This document shows positions 43,146-53,367 of a DNA stretch of 64,000 bases, one piece after another. The first letter of the stretch is position 1, and each line of letters opens with the position of its first letter. The stretch is from assembly GCF_030381805.1 (NCBI RefSeq), contig NZ_JAUDRH010000015.1, forward strand, positions 186,001-250,000, written 5' to 3'. The DNA is from Chlorogloeopsis sp. ULAP01 (lineage in GTDB: Bacteria; Cyanobacteriota; Cyanobacteriia; Cyanobacteriales; Nostocaceae). Below the pieces are notes generated by a model that had not been told where the DNA came from, searched no databases, and worked only from the letters and a program-made list of their open reading frames with translations. Both the position numbers and the translations under genes were made by a program.

Positions 43146-43952
43146 ATGGCTACTGACGTTAGTACTGCAAATCAAACTGAAACAGTTTTACGTACAGAAG
43201 CGCTGAACATTTACTACGGTAAATTTTTGGCAGTACGTGACGTTTGGATGAATGTTCCCAGAAATCGAGTGACTGCTTTCATTGGCCCTAGTGGATGTGG
43301 TAAGAGTACGCTATTACGTTGTTATAATCGCTTGAACGACTTGATTGAATCGTTTCGGGCAGAGGGTAAAGTTTTTTACTATGGTGAAAATTTGTATGCT
43401 CCTCACATCGATCCGGTAGAGGTGCGGCGTAAAATCGGGATGGTATTTCAAAGACCGAACCCGTTTCCGAAATCGATTTATGAAAATATTGCTTTTGGAC
43501 CGAAAATTAACGGTTACAAAGGTGATATGGATGAATTGGTGGAGCGATCGCTCAAGCAAGCTGCTTTATGGGATGAGGTTAAAGATAAACTCAAGCAAAG
43601 TGGTTTGTCTTTATCTGGTGGACAACAACAGCGCTTGTGTATTGCCCGCGCGATCGCTGTTCAACCAGATGTAATTTTAATGGATGAGCCTTGTTCGGCT
43701 CTCGATCCGATTTCGACACTGCAAGTTGAAGAATTGATTCACGAACTCAAGCAGCGATTTACTGTGGTGATTGTGACTCATAATATGCAACAAGCATCGC
43801 GTGTATCAGATATGACAGCATTTTTCAACGTTCAGACTTCAGAAAAAGGTAGCCGGACTGGTTACTTAGTTGAATTTGACCGCACAGAGGCTATTTTCCA
43901 AAATCCTCAACAGGAAGCTACTAAAGAGTACGTTAGCGGTAAATTCGGTTAA
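43146..43952 (+). CDS. pstB: Phosphate ABC transporter ATP-binding protein PstB
   Basis: 268 residues from the ATG at 43146. An earlier start at 43059 would overlap pstA and add a non-conserved leader. Walker A is GPSGCGKST, the Q loop is in MVFQRPNPFPKSIYENI, the signature is LSGGQQQRLCIARA, Walker B is VILMDEPCSALDP, and the switch His is in VIVTHNMQQASRVSD. It drives phosphate import. Last gene of pstSCAB; no phoU follows. Confidence 0.97.
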   Translation: MATDVSTANQTETVLRTEALNIYYGKFLAVRDVWMNVPRNRVTAFIGPSGCGKSTLLRCYNRLNDLIESFRAEGKVFYYGENLYAPHIDPVEVRRKIGMVFQRPNPFPKSIYENIAFGPKINGYKGDMDELVERSLKQAALWDEVKDKLKQSGLSLSGGQQQRLCIARAIAVQPDVILMDEPCSALDPISTLQVEELIHELKQRFTVVIVTHNMQQASRVSDMTAFFNVQTSEKGSRTGYLVEFDRTEAIFQNPQQEATKEYVSGKFG

Positions 43953-44038
43953 AATAAGTAACTTTCATTACAGCAATTAATGGTACATATTGTGTGAAGC
44001 TGGTTCTTTGGCGGTTAGTCAGGACTAGCTTTTTGGAT

Positions 44039-45784
44039 TTAATAATCATGGCTACCTGATTTGCGGTGCTGGATGGCTGTCATGCCCGTAGGTTCTAACA
44101 CTTCTCCTTTATCTACAGTTGCATAAATTAACCAGCGATCGCCACATTCCATTAAATTTTGGACAGTGCATTCTAAATAGGCAAGAGCATCACTGAGAAT
44201 TAGGCAACCGTTGTTAGCTGTTTGAGTTGCCAATTGACTAAAAGGATTTTCTTGAGGTGTATTGCGAGAAGAAAAATGCCGTCTGAGATTGCGTCCTTCT
44301 TTAAGGATATTAAGAACAAACTGATCATCTGGATGAATGAGGGCATCAGCATTTTGTTCCTGGGCAATGGCAATCATTAAACCAGGGGGAGTAAAAGTAG
44401 CTTGGGATACCCAAGATGTTAAGATTCCACTGTGGTTGTTATCCTGTTGGGTAGTCAAAACGCACAAAGAACCAACAATCCGCCCGACAGCTTGTTCTGT
44501 GCGATCAATATGCGCTTCTGTTAGAGCTTGGCGAGGAGCGCGAAGTTTTTTATTCTTTTTCAATATTTGGGCAAATTCTGCTCCTGCATCTTGGCACTGC
44601 TGTAAGGTAAATTCAGTAGGACTGAAGCGAACGCGGATACTTTCAAACCCCAAACGGTAATTAGCATCCAGCAACTTACTTTCAATTAAATCGACAGCCT
44701 CGCCACTCCAACCATAAGAACCAAAAACTCCCGCTAGCTTAGTTTTCGCTGCCGTAGACAGTACAATACCCAAGGCAGTTTGGATTTGAGTAGGTGCATG
44801 GCCACCTAAAGTAGGGGAACCGATCATAAAACCATCGCAAGACTCAATCGCACGAGTAATTTCAGAGGGTTCTGCTAGTTCGCAGTTGATAGATTCGACA
44901 GCAATTCCACTTTGAATTAAACCTTGAGCGATCGCAACTGCCAATGTCGCTGTATTGCCGTAAGCAGAGGCAAAAAGCAAGGCTACTCGCAATTGTTGGG
45001 TTTTTTGTTCTTGGCACCACTTACGGTAATCGTAGGTAAAGCGACTGAGACTGTAGCGGATGATCGGGCCGTGTCCAGGGGCGTAAAATTTAGTTTTTAA
45101 GGGTGCTAATTTCTCTAGAGCTACTTCAACTTGTTTTGCCTGGGTAGCATGGAGACAGTCAAAATAGTAGCGCCGATCCTCATCCAGTTCTTTCCAGTTT
45201 TCATCAAACAGAACATCATTACAGACATGAACCCCGAAGAACTTATCAGTATACAGAATACAGGTAGCAGGGTCATAAGTACATAATCCATCTGCCCAAC
45301 GAGGGGTTGGTACACTCACAAATTGCAGTTGGTGTCCTCCTCCCAAGTCAAGAGTGTCTTCAGAACGGACAATTTGAATTTTCGATTCCCAATTCGGGAA
45401 AGTCACTTTTAAGGCATTAGCACCAGGTTTAGAGCAAATAATTGTGGCTTGGGGTGCTTGTTCAAGGAGAACTTTGAGAGTTGCCATGCGATTGGGATTG
45501 ACGTGATTGAGAAGAATATAATCTAACCGCGTCAAATCCAAATGTTTTTGTAATTCTTGTAAGAAAATTTGGGTGAAAGACTCGCCGGGAGGATCGATTA
45601 AAGCAGTGCGATCGCCTTGGATCAGGTAGGAGTTGGCTGTTGTTCCTTTTTGGCGAGCATATTCAACTTCAAACTTAAGGCGTTCCCAAGTACGCGATCG
45701 CAACACTAACGTATTAGTACTAATTTCAGCAACTTGAACGTCACGAGGGTGGGTGGTTGTAGGAATCACAGTTTGGAGAGACAT
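44039..45784 (-). CDS. flv2: Flavodiiron protein Flv2-type
   Basis: 581 residues. A beta-lactamase-like diiron domain, a flavodoxin domain (about 265-410, VALLFASAYGNTATLAVAIA) and a C-terminal flavin-reductase domain (VGRIVGSLCVLTTQQDN). The canonical diiron motif HxExDH is replaced by H94-x-N96-x-N98-R99, the substituted pattern of Flv1/Flv2. It is the third gene of flv4-psiE-like-flv2, matching the Synechocystis sll0217-sll0219 order. In that organism the operon protects photosystem II, with Flv2/Flv4 acting as a heterodimer. The flv2 name rests on motif and gene order. Confidence 0.92.
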   Translation of the reverse strand: MSLQTVIPTTTHPRDVQVAEISTNTLVLRSRTWERLKFEVEYARQKGTTANSYLIQGDRTALIDPPGESFTQIFLQELQKHLDLTRLDYILLNHVNPNRMATLKVLLEQAPQATIICSKPGANALKVTFPNWESKIQIVRSEDTLDLGGGHQLQFVSVPTPRWADGLCTYDPATCILYTDKFFGVHVCNDVLFDENWKELDEDRRYYFDCLHATQAKQVEVALEKLAPLKTKFYAPGHGPIIRYSLSRFTYDYRKWCQEQKTQQLRVALLFASAYGNTATLAVAIAQGLIQSGIAVESINCELAEPSEITRAIESCDGFMIGSPTLGGHAPTQIQTALGIVLSTAAKTKLAGVFGSYGWSGEAVDLIESKLLDANYRLGFESIRVRFSPTEFTLQQCQDAGAEFAQILKKNKKLRAPRQALTEAHIDRTEQAVGRIVGSLCVLTTQQDNNHSGILTSWVSQATFTPPGLMIAIAQEQNADALIHPDDQFVLNILKEGRNLRRHFSSRNTPQENPFSQLATQTANNGCLILSDALAYLECTVQNLMECGDRWLIYATVDKGEVLEPTGMTAIQHRKSGSHDY

Positions 45785-45874
45785 AAAAGTTTGTTGGTGG
45801 ATAAGGGGCTAAGGGCTAACGGCTAATAGCTAATGGTTAATGGCAATGAACAATTAACAATGGGCAATTAACAA

Positions 45875-46405
45875 TCAATAATCAGAATGAGGATTCATTT
45901 CAGCGATTTCTTGGGCAAAACGCTTTTTGTAACGCTTTGAAACTTGTTGCTCAGGATCGATACCTTCAAAGGTTGGAGGTAGCCAAACTCTAAGAACCAT
46001 TAACACGCCTAAAACAAGTAAAAAAGCACAGGCAGCTAAAACTTGCACAAAAGTCGTTTCGAGCACGCCACGCACAATCATTTCTCGCAACACAGAAACT
46101 ATAGAAACTTCAACAGCAACTCCAATCGAAACTCGTTGCTCTTGCAGGTAAATGATTAGCAAGCGAAATAACTCTACCAAAATCAGCAATGACAGGATAT
46201 CTGCCATCACAGTATGGAATTGAATTGGGGGGATAAGAGAGAGGAACATGGTTTGAATTTGTAGCACCATGAAGCTAAATAAACCGATGCACAGCGAAAT
46301 TACAATCAAATCCTGAATCAATTCCAGTGCTTGCACAATTCGTCCCAGATTTAACCAGCTTTCCCGCTTCACGGGCTTAACTGGCACGTCTTTAAGTAAT
46401 AGCAT
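45875..46405 (-). CDS. PsiE-like membrane protein (Sll0218 type)
   Basis: 176 residues with four predicted membrane segments (LIVISLCIGLFSFMVLQIQT; DILSLLILVELFRLLIIYLQ; a central re-entrant region; VLAACAFLLVLGVLMVLRVW). It belongs to the PsiE-like family. It sits between flv4 and flv2 exactly like Sll0218, which in Synechocystis is reported to stabilise photosystem II complexes. Thylakoid location is an inference. The ATG is at 46403-46405. Both flanking spacers carry STRR sequence. Confidence 0.85.
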   Translation of the reverse strand: MLLLKDVPVKPVKRESWLNLGRIVQALELIQDLIVISLCIGLFSFMVLQIQTMFLSLIPPIQFHTVMADILSLLILVELFRLLIIYLQEQRVSIGVAVEVSIVSVLREMIVRGVLETTFVQVLAACAFLLVLGVLMVLRVWLPPTFEGIDPEQQVSKRYKKRFAQEIAEMNPHSDY

Positions 46406-46512
46406 TGTGTAAAGACTCCGATGAAGGTGAATGGGTAGGCGAAGAGTATGGGAAGCAGGGGGAAAATTAAGAATATTCCTTCTGCCTTCTGCCCTCAGCG
46501 TAGCTGCCTTTC

Positions 46513-48243
46513 CTAATAATGATTTCCAACCTTGCGATGATGAACGGCAGTCAAAGCATCTATTTTGGCGACTCTTCCAGTTTGGACGTTGCTGTAAATA
46601 ATCCAGTGATCGCTACACTCCATTCGCATCGTAACTTCACATTCCATGTATGCTAGTGCTTCCGCCAAAATTGGACAGCCATTGCTAGCAGAATAGGTTT
46701 TAATGCCTGCAAACCGATCTGCACCAGGAGAGAAACGCTTGAGGAAATGTTTCATTAAGCTTTGGTAGTTATCTTCCTCTAAAACGTTAAGAATAAAGCG
46801 ATCGCCTACGTGTAGTAATGATTCAATTGCCCGATCTTTGGCAACTGCGATCGCTATTCCCAAAGGATTCATGCTCGCCTGCATTACCCAAGAGGCTAAC
46901 ATGGCACTCTTTACGTCTCCTTTGCGAGCAGTAATAATATAAAGCCCACTGCTAAGACGCCCCAGTGATCGTTCTAAATCATTATCTAAAGCTTTAATTT
47001 GTTTGATCGTGCGATCGCGAGTTAGCCATTGTCCGATATCTGTCCCCGCCTCATCACACATCTGTTCGGTAATCTGCGTCGGTGGTTCTTTAATCAAAAT
47101 TGGTGGAAAAGCTTCGGTTAGCCCAATTTCTTGAAACTTGTTCCGCAGGGGATAAATTGGCTCATCTTCTCCACCCCCAGTTTCAAACAGTCCGATCGCT
47201 TGCTTGTTGTGTGCGGCTGCAAGAATTGTACTTAAAGCTGCGTGGGCATTTTGATTCGATTGGGATGGCATCCCAATAACTAAACCTGTCGCTTGATTTA
47301 CCAACTCTCGTACTTCATGGGGTTCAGCATCACTTAAATCTACCAGTTCTACCGCCACTCCATTTCTCTGAATACCATGAGCGATCGCCCTTGCCAATTG
47401 GTCGCTATAGCCGTAATCTTCAGAGTAGAAAAGGGCAACTAAAGTATCTGCCTTCGCTTGTTCTTGACTCCACTGCTGATAGCAATTTACCCAGTTTGAC
47501 AGATGATGTTGCAGAAGTGGCCCGTGTCCGGTAGCGATTATACCCACATCTAATTTATCTATCCGCTTGATTGCAGACAAAACAGAACGAGCATTTGGAG
47601 CCATCAAGCAGTCGTAGTAATATTTAAAATCTGCTTCAATTAGCTCTGGATCTTCATCAAAAGTGTAATCGTTGCAATAATGCATCCCAAATGCATCGCA
47701 AGTGAACAGGATGCGGGTTTTAGCATCATAGGTAAAGATAGTATCAGGCCAGTGCAGATTCGGGGCAGAAACGAATTCTAACTCATGTCCATTGCCTAGA
47801 TTCAAGCGATCACCATTCTTGACAATCAGAGATTGAAATGGCTGATGCACCATATTTTGGAGGAATTGGATTGCAACCTTTGCCCCAACTACTGTCACTT
47901 GGGGGGCTAACTGCAATACTTCCTTAACTAAGCCACTGTGATCCGGTTCGGTGTGACTAATAATTAAATAATCCAGAGTTGAAAGGTCAATTAACCCTGT
48001 CAACGCGTCCAAATACAACTCCTGAAACTTGCGGTGAGAGGTGTCGATTAAGGCAGTCTTTTCACCTTGAACAAGAAACGAGTTATAAGTTGTACCATTC
48101 TGCAATCCAAACTCAATATCAAAGCGATCGCGATCCCAATCAAGAGAACGAAGACACAATGTTTCAGATCCGATCTCGACTGTTTGCATGGTCAAGCGAC
48201 CTTGCGGTTTGGTATTTTCAGATCGAGCAGTAAGTACAACCAT
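46513..48243 (-). CDS. flv4: Flavodiiron protein Flv4-type
   Basis: 576 residues from the ATG at 48241-48243, which has a GGAGG Shine-Dalgarno; a longer reading frame upstream lacks one. The diiron site is canonical: H97-x-E99-x-D101-H102 in SHTEPDHSGL, as in Flv3/Flv4. Later ligands lie in FTCDAFGMHYCND and ATGHGPLLQHHL. A flavodoxin domain (VALFYSEDYGYSDQLARAIA) and a flavin-reductase domain (LGRLSSGLYIITARKGD) follow. First gene of the operon. It probably reduces oxygen or accepts photosystem II electrons with Flv2. A cis-antisense RNA controls flv4 in Synechocystis; none can be shown here. Confidence 0.93.
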   Translation of the reverse strand: MVVLTARSENTKPQGRLTMQTVEIGSETLCLRSLDWDRDRFDIEFGLQNGTTYNSFLVQGEKTALIDTSHRKFQELYLDALTGLIDLSTLDYLIISHTEPDHSGLVKEVLQLAPQVTVVGAKVAIQFLQNMVHQPFQSLIVKNGDRLNLGNGHELEFVSAPNLHWPDTIFTYDAKTRILFTCDAFGMHYCNDYTFDEDPELIEADFKYYYDCLMAPNARSVLSAIKRIDKLDVGIIATGHGPLLQHHLSNWVNCYQQWSQEQAKADTLVALFYSEDYGYSDQLARAIAHGIQRNGVAVELVDLSDAEPHEVRELVNQATGLVIGMPSQSNQNAHAALSTILAAAHNKQAIGLFETGGGEDEPIYPLRNKFQEIGLTEAFPPILIKEPPTQITEQMCDEAGTDIGQWLTRDRTIKQIKALDNDLERSLGRLSSGLYIITARKGDVKSAMLASWVMQASMNPLGIAIAVAKDRAIESLLHVGDRFILNVLEEDNYQSLMKHFLKRFSPGADRFAGIKTYSASNGCPILAEALAYMECEVTMRMECSDHWIIYSNVQTGRVAKIDALTAVHHRKVGNHY

Positions 48244-48570
48244 ACGCTGCTGCCTCCAATAACTTTTGGCGTGAGTAATCTTACTCTTATGGTTATCCAG
48301 ATACACTCGATTTGTAAAATGTCAATTTTTAAAGCAATACATTAGTTATTTAAAACTAAAAGCAAGATTGTGTTTGCCTATTCTTATCATTGGAATTTGC
48401 AACTTTTCTCTGAGCCTATTGCCTATCATCGCGATCGCACTTAGACTGCTGATGAGGCAGATTTTTAGATGGATTCACGGAACCCGGACAAAAAAGACGA
48501 TTTCCAATCCAAAATCTAAAATCCGAAATGGTATAAGATTCCCATTAATACCCTGATTTGGAGGGGCAGA

Positions 48571-49362
48571 ATGTATATCTGTGTTATTGCAGACTACGGT
48601 ACAGGAGATCCAGCATTTACTGAAGTCGTGCAACGTCTGTTGATGGCTTTTCCCCATGCTCAGGTTCATTCACTTTCGGTTCCTCCATTCAGTACCCTGG
48701 CAACGGGTTTCTGGATTGCTCAACTAGGCTTAAATCCTGGTTATAGCGATCGCCTAATTTATCACAACTGCGCACCTCGCCAAGACGATCCGCAATCTCG
48801 TCGAGACAATGAGGGTGAAGGATTAACCTATGCTTTGTTATCCAATGACGTAAAAGTGGTTGGTGTGAATGCGGGTTATACCCTTTCCTTCGTCAAAAAT
48901 CATACTAAGTTGTTGAAAGTTGTCAACGTTTCTCGTGGTGGTTCCCAGTTTCGCTCACGGGATGTATTTCCTCCTGCTGCGGCTGCGATCGTAAATGAAG
49001 ATTTTAGTCTTTTGGGAGATAGCATCGATCCTGAGCAAATTCCAGATGTTCCCCTTGATCGGATTGCTTGGATTGATGGTTACGGTAACATTAAAACCAC
49101 AATTCCGGCAGATACGATCAACTTAGAACCTGAAACCAAAGTAGTGATTAGGATTGGAGATGTAGTCAGCGATGCAGTGTATTCCGATGGTAGCTTTAAG
49201 GTACCCGAAGGAACTTTAGCTTTTGCTCCTGGTAGCTCTGGTTGGCAATCAGCCTCAGGAGGAGAACCAATACGCTGGATGGAGCTATTTCTACGTGGTG
49301 GTAATGCTTGGGAGCGGTTTGGTAAGCCCCGTGTAAATCAGCGCATCACTCAAATTGCTTAG
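48571..49362 (+). CDS. SAM hydroxide adenosyltransferase (SAM hydrolase, DUF62)
   Basis: A 263-residue protein of the chlorinase/fluorinase-like family. The N-terminal Asp in VIADYGTGDPAFTEVV and the RGGSQFRSRDVFPPAAAAI segment match the hydrolase group. The second domain carries IAWIDGYGNIKTTIP. The family splits S-adenosylmethionine to adenosine and methionine using water. A GGAGGGG Shine-Dalgarno precedes the ATG. Divergent from flv4. Confidence 0.87.
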   Translation: MYICVIADYGTGDPAFTEVVQRLLMAFPHAQVHSLSVPPFSTLATGFWIAQLGLNPGYSDRLIYHNCAPRQDDPQSRRDNEGEGLTYALLSNDVKVVGVNAGYTLSFVKNHTKLLKVVNVSRGGSQFRSRDVFPPAAAAIVNEDFSLLGDSIDPEQIPDVPLDRIAWIDGYGNIKTTIPADTINLEPETKVVIRIGDVVSDAVYSDGSFKVPEGTLAFAPGSSGWQSASGGEPIRWMELFLRGGNAWERFGKPRVNQRITQIA

Positions 49363-49400
49363 TTTGAGGGCAAAAGTCTGCTATGAAGCGATCGCTTTAA

Positions 49401-49991
49401 TTAAACGGAAGTAGGATTAACATTTTCAGGAAAAGATACATCTTTATAAATATCTGCGAGGGAACAAGAAAAATTCACGCTGGTGAACTGTAATTCTTGA
49501 TTTCCTCGATAGCTATAAAGCACCCATCTACCCTCACAATTGCGACGAAAACAATCAACTCGCTTGCGGGTTTGACTGATGAGGATATATTCTTGCAACG
49601 TTTCTAATTCTTGATAGTCACTAAATTTATCACCTCGGTCAAAAGCTTCTGTAGATGGAGATAGAACTTCAATAATTAAACAAGGATAGCGTTTGAAATA
49701 TTCAAAATTTGTATCTCGTTGATCGCAAGTAATCATGATATCAGGATAATAGAAAATATTCAGTGATTCGATGCGGGCTTTCATATCTGTGGCATAGAGA
49801 CGACAGCCTGTTCCACGCACATGATTTCTGAGGAAGGCGATGAGATTAGTCGCAATTGTGACGTGGGCATCGCTTACCCCTGACATCGCATAAATTTTTC
49901 CTTGAATGTATTCGTGTTTAATTGGGCTAGATTTTTCAGCCTCTAGATAATCTTCTGGAGAAAGATAGGAGTGAGATTGACTAACAGTCAT
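49401..49991 (-). CDS. Uma2-family (DUF820) putative restriction-like nuclease
   Basis: 196 residues from the ATG at 49989-49991. PD-(D/E)XK-like Uma2 pattern: SPEDYLEAEKSSPIKHEYIQ, GKIYAMSGVSDAHVTIATNL, YPDIMITCDQRD, LIIEVLSPSTEAFDRGDK. These proteins are highly multiplied in cyanobacteria, and their biological role is not settled. Intact. Convergent with the SAM hydrolase gene. Confidence 0.9.
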   Translation of the reverse strand: MTVSQSHSYLSPEDYLEAEKSSPIKHEYIQGKIYAMSGVSDAHVTIATNLIAFLRNHVRGTGCRLYATDMKARIESLNIFYYPDIMITCDQRDTNFEYFKRYPCLIIEVLSPSTEAFDRGDKFSDYQELETLQEYILISQTRKRVDCFRRNCEGRWVLYSYRGNQELQFTSVNFSCSLADIYKDVSFPENVNPTSV

Positions 49992-50229
49992 ACAACACCC
50001 GCATTTAATTACCATATTTATTGGTCATTATATAAATTTAGTATTACTGGTTTTATTAAGCTGCGATCGCACAAACATCAATAGTGTTAAAGGTTCAATC
50101 TCACCTCAAAAAGCCAGCTTCGAGGTGTATGGCTAGGCGATCGTATTTAAATGATACTTATGTACTACAGTAAATATCCTAATTAAGCTTGAGAAGCGAT
50201 AAATAGCAAACACTAGGATTGACTCTTGA

Positions 50230-50300
50230 AGCGGGCAGCGAGAATCGAACTCGCATCAATAGCTTGGAAGGCTATGGTTTTACCACTAAACTATGCCCGC
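50230..50300 (-). tRNA. tRNA-Gly (anticodon UCC)
   Basis: A 71-nt cloverleaf. The acceptor arms GCGGGCA and TGCCCGC pair, with U discriminator. D arm TTTAGTGGTAAAA, anticodon loop CTTCCAA closed by ATAGC/GCTAT, T loop TTCGATT. CCA is not encoded. It is the only tRNA gene seen in the window. Confidence 0.95.
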
Positions 50301-50484
50301 AAACTTTCAACTTGAGTAATATAACACAGGCTGAGTTAAATATCAACTCTAGTCACGCTGAATTGGCATAAGTATAACCCAAATCCTTTGGAGTGACTTG
50401 CTAGTACTCCACCACATTGATTGTGACAAGCCGCAAGTTTCAGATCCCCGAATATCTTGGCAGCAATTAAAAATCAAATCCAAA

Positions 50485-50525
50485 TATAAAAAAACGGGTA
50501 AAAGTTTCTCTCAAACCTTAACCCG
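50485..50525 (-). terminator. Intrinsic terminator of secA
   Basis: On the minus strand CGGGTTAAGGTTT and AAACTTTTACCCG form a stem with two mismatches, followed by TTTTTTTATA. It lies 47 bp after the secA stop. Confidence 0.75.
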
Positions 50526-50571
50526 CTTAACTACTTAATTTACAGACTAACTCTTAAACTACTTGCAAACT

Positions 50572-53367
50572 TTAAACCATCTCTGAGGATGTTTGCACTA
50601 CTGGTTGTGGTTGGGGTTGGAACATGAACAACGAGTACACCACATCTCTGCGGATATTGACCATCATATCCAAGAAGAGTTCATAACCCTCGGTTTTGTA
50701 CTCAATCAACGGATCTTTTTGACCATAACCCCGCAATCCGACAGATTCGCGCAGAGCATCCATTTGTTGTAGGTGTTCTCGCCACAATGTATCAATTCGC
50801 TGCAAGATAAAGAACCTTTCGGCTTGGCGCATCAATCCGGGTTGGATTTGATCTATTTGAGCTTCCTTCATGTCGTAGGCGATTCGCACCTGTTCGTGCA
50901 GAAATGCTTTAATCTCGCCCATTGACATATCTTCTAATTGAGTTGGCTGCAAGTCTGCCAGTAAATAGACAAATTCTTTAACTTTTTCCACCAACTTGTC
51001 CAATTCCCACTCTTCTGAGGGTAAATCGGGGTTGATGTAGTAGTTAACGATGTCATCCATCGTTCTTTCAGCGTACTCAATTACTTGTTCTTTTAAGTCT
51101 TGCCCTTCCAATACCCGGCGGCGTTCAGCGTAAATGGCTTTACGCTGATTGTTCATTACCTCGTCATACTCAAATACCTGCTTACGGATGTCGTAGTAGT
51201 AGGTTTCAACTTTTTTCTGTGCGCCTTCCAAACTGCGAGTCAACATCCCCGATTCAATCGGCATATCTTCTTCGACATTGAAGGCATCCATTAACCGCGC
51301 TACGCGATCGCCTCCAAAAATCCGCATCAAGTTATCCTCTAAACTGAGGAAAAATCTGGTTGAACCAGGATCGCCTTGTCTTCCGGCACGTCCCCGCAAT
51401 TGGTTGTCAATCCGCCGCGACTCGTGGCGTTCTGTACCAATTACGTGCAAACCTCCCAAGTCAACTACTTCTTGGTGTTCACGATTGGTAAACGCTTCGT
51501 ATTCTTGCTTAACGCGGTTGTATGCTTGTCGCAATTGTTGAACTATGGGATCGTCAGTGGGAGCTTTTTCTGCGGCTATAGCTACCTTGTCTTCTGCTTC
51601 TAGCTCTGGTAGACTGCGATCGCCATACTCTCGCACCGCAGATTCCACTGCTTGTCTGAGTAACTGTTCTGTTTCTTTAGAAAGTTGAGTTGGGAAAACC
51701 TGAGGCGAAGCCTTCCAAGTTTTGACTTTCCTGCCTGGGGCAAAACCTTGTCCGCCACCAGTGGCAGCAGGAGGTAAACCACCAGCCCTGTGAATGGCAA
51801 ATATATCTTCATCTTCTGGCTTGACAATTCGAGGTAGGAGGTATTCCCGCAGCTTCAGACGAGCCATATATTCTGAGTTACCACCCAAAATAATATCCGT
51901 ACCTCTACCAGCCATGTTTGTCGCGATAGTTACGGCTCCCTTGCGTCCTGCCTGAGCCACAATCTCCGCTTCACGCTCCACGTTCTCTGGTCGAGCGTTG
52001 AGCAGTTCGTGGGGAACACTCATCTGCTTTAATAACTGACTGAGATATTCTGATTTTTCTACGCTTGTGGTTCCCACCAGTACAGGTCTACCAAGGTTGT
52101 GCATTTCAGCACATTCTTGAGCGATCGCCCGCCATTTTCCTGCTTCGGTCTTAAACACCATATCAGACAAATCTTGGCGTCTTCTGGTTCTGTTGGTGGG
52201 GATGACAGTTACTTCTAGTTTGTAAATTTTTTCAAATTCTGCTTCTTCTGTCTTTGCTGTTCCAGTCATACCAGCTAATTTTGGATACAGCAAAAACAGA
52301 TTTTGATAGGTAATTGTTGCTAGAGTTTGGGTTTCCGGCTGAATTTCTACTCTTTCTTTTGCTTCAATAGCCTGGTGTAGTCCGTCGCTCCAGCGCCTTC
52401 CGGGAAGCACCCGCCCAGTAAATTCGTCTACAATTACTACTTCTCCATTACGAACGATGTAATTTACATCCTTGAGGAAAAGTTCTTTGGCTTTAATGGC
52501 GTTAAAGACAAAATGCGCCCACGGATCTTCCGGATCAAACAAATCTTTTACTTCTAAAAGCCTTTCTGCTTCGGCAAAACCCTCGTCTGTCAATAGCACG
52601 TTACGAGCTTTTTCATCCACCTCGTAATGCTCGTCTTTTTTGAGTGCGTTGGCAATTCGGGCAGCTTCGGTGTATTTTTCTGTTGGTCGTTCGACTTGCC
52701 CGGAAATAATTAACGGAGTCCGCGCCTCGTCAATTAAAATCGAGTCTACCTCGTCAATCACACAATAGTTGAACGGACGCTGTACCACATCTGCCATCGA
52801 CGTTGCCATATTGTCGCGCAGGTAGTCAAAGCCAACCTCGCTGTTAGTGACGTAGGTAATATCACAATCGTAATTTTTCTTCCGCTCTTGAGGAGTCATG
52901 CTAGCCTGAATTAGCCCTACACTCAAGCCTAAGAAACGATGTACTTGTCCCATCCATTCCGCGTCCCTACGAGCTAGGTAATCGTTGACGGTAACAACGT
53001 GTACACCTTTGCCCGTAAGAGCATTCAAATAACTAGGTAAGGTAGCAACTAGGGTTTTGCCCTCACCAGTTTTCATTTCAGCTATCTGACCTGTGTGCAA
53101 AATGACACCACCCAAGAGTTGCACATCAAAGTGCCGCAATCCTAAAACTCGTCGTCCGGCCTCCCTAACTACAGCAAAGGCTTCTGGTAGAATGTCATCC
53201 AGAGTTTCGCCGTTGGCAAGACGCTGTTTAAACTCTGTGGTTTTGCCTTTAATATCTTCATCAGAAAGGGCTTTAATGTCTTCCTCTAAGAGGTTAATTT
53301 CACTAATGTAAGGTTGGTATTTTTTAAGCTTACGAGCGTTGGGATCGCCCAACAAAGTTTTTAGCAT
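50572..53367 (-). CDS. secA: Preprotein translocase ATPase SecA
   Basis: 931 residues. Walker A is in AEMKTGEGKTLVATLP, the DEAD-like motif in VIDEVDSILIDEARTP, and motif VI in QLRGRAGRQGDPGSTRF. The preprotein cross-linking domain and helical scaffold follow. The C-terminus ends in a Gln/Pro-rich tail with no zinc-binding CxCx8(C/H), as is usual in cyanobacteria. It drives export through SecYEG at plasma and thylakoid membranes. Intact and single. Confidence 0.98.
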   Translation of the reverse strand: MLKTLLGDPNARKLKKYQPYISEINLLEEDIKALSDEDIKGKTTEFKQRLANGETLDDILPEAFAVVREAGRRVLGLRHFDVQLLGGVILHTGQIAEMKTGEGKTLVATLPSYLNALTGKGVHVVTVNDYLARRDAEWMGQVHRFLGLSVGLIQASMTPQERKKNYDCDITYVTNSEVGFDYLRDNMATSMADVVQRPFNYCVIDEVDSILIDEARTPLIISGQVERPTEKYTEAARIANALKKDEHYEVDEKARNVLLTDEGFAEAERLLEVKDLFDPEDPWAHFVFNAIKAKELFLKDVNYIVRNGEVVIVDEFTGRVLPGRRWSDGLHQAIEAKERVEIQPETQTLATITYQNLFLLYPKLAGMTGTAKTEEAEFEKIYKLEVTVIPTNRTRRRQDLSDMVFKTEAGKWRAIAQECAEMHNLGRPVLVGTTSVEKSEYLSQLLKQMSVPHELLNARPENVEREAEIVAQAGRKGAVTIATNMAGRGTDIILGGNSEYMARLKLREYLLPRIVKPEDEDIFAIHRAGGLPPAATGGGQGFAPGRKVKTWKASPQVFPTQLSKETEQLLRQAVESAVREYGDRSLPELEAEDKVAIAAEKAPTDDPIVQQLRQAYNRVKQEYEAFTNREHQEVVDLGGLHVIGTERHESRRIDNQLRGRAGRQGDPGSTRFFLSLEDNLMRIFGGDRVARLMDAFNVEEDMPIESGMLTRSLEGAQKKVETYYYDIRKQVFEYDEVMNNQRKAIYAERRRVLEGQDLKEQVIEYAERTMDDIVNYYINPDLPSEEWELDKLVEKVKEFVYLLADLQPTQLEDMSMGEIKAFLHEQVRIAYDMKEAQIDQIQPGLMRQAERFFILQRIDTLWREHLQQMDALRESVGLRGYGQKDPLIEYKTEGYELFLDMMVNIRRDVVYSLFMFQPQPQPVVQTSSEMV

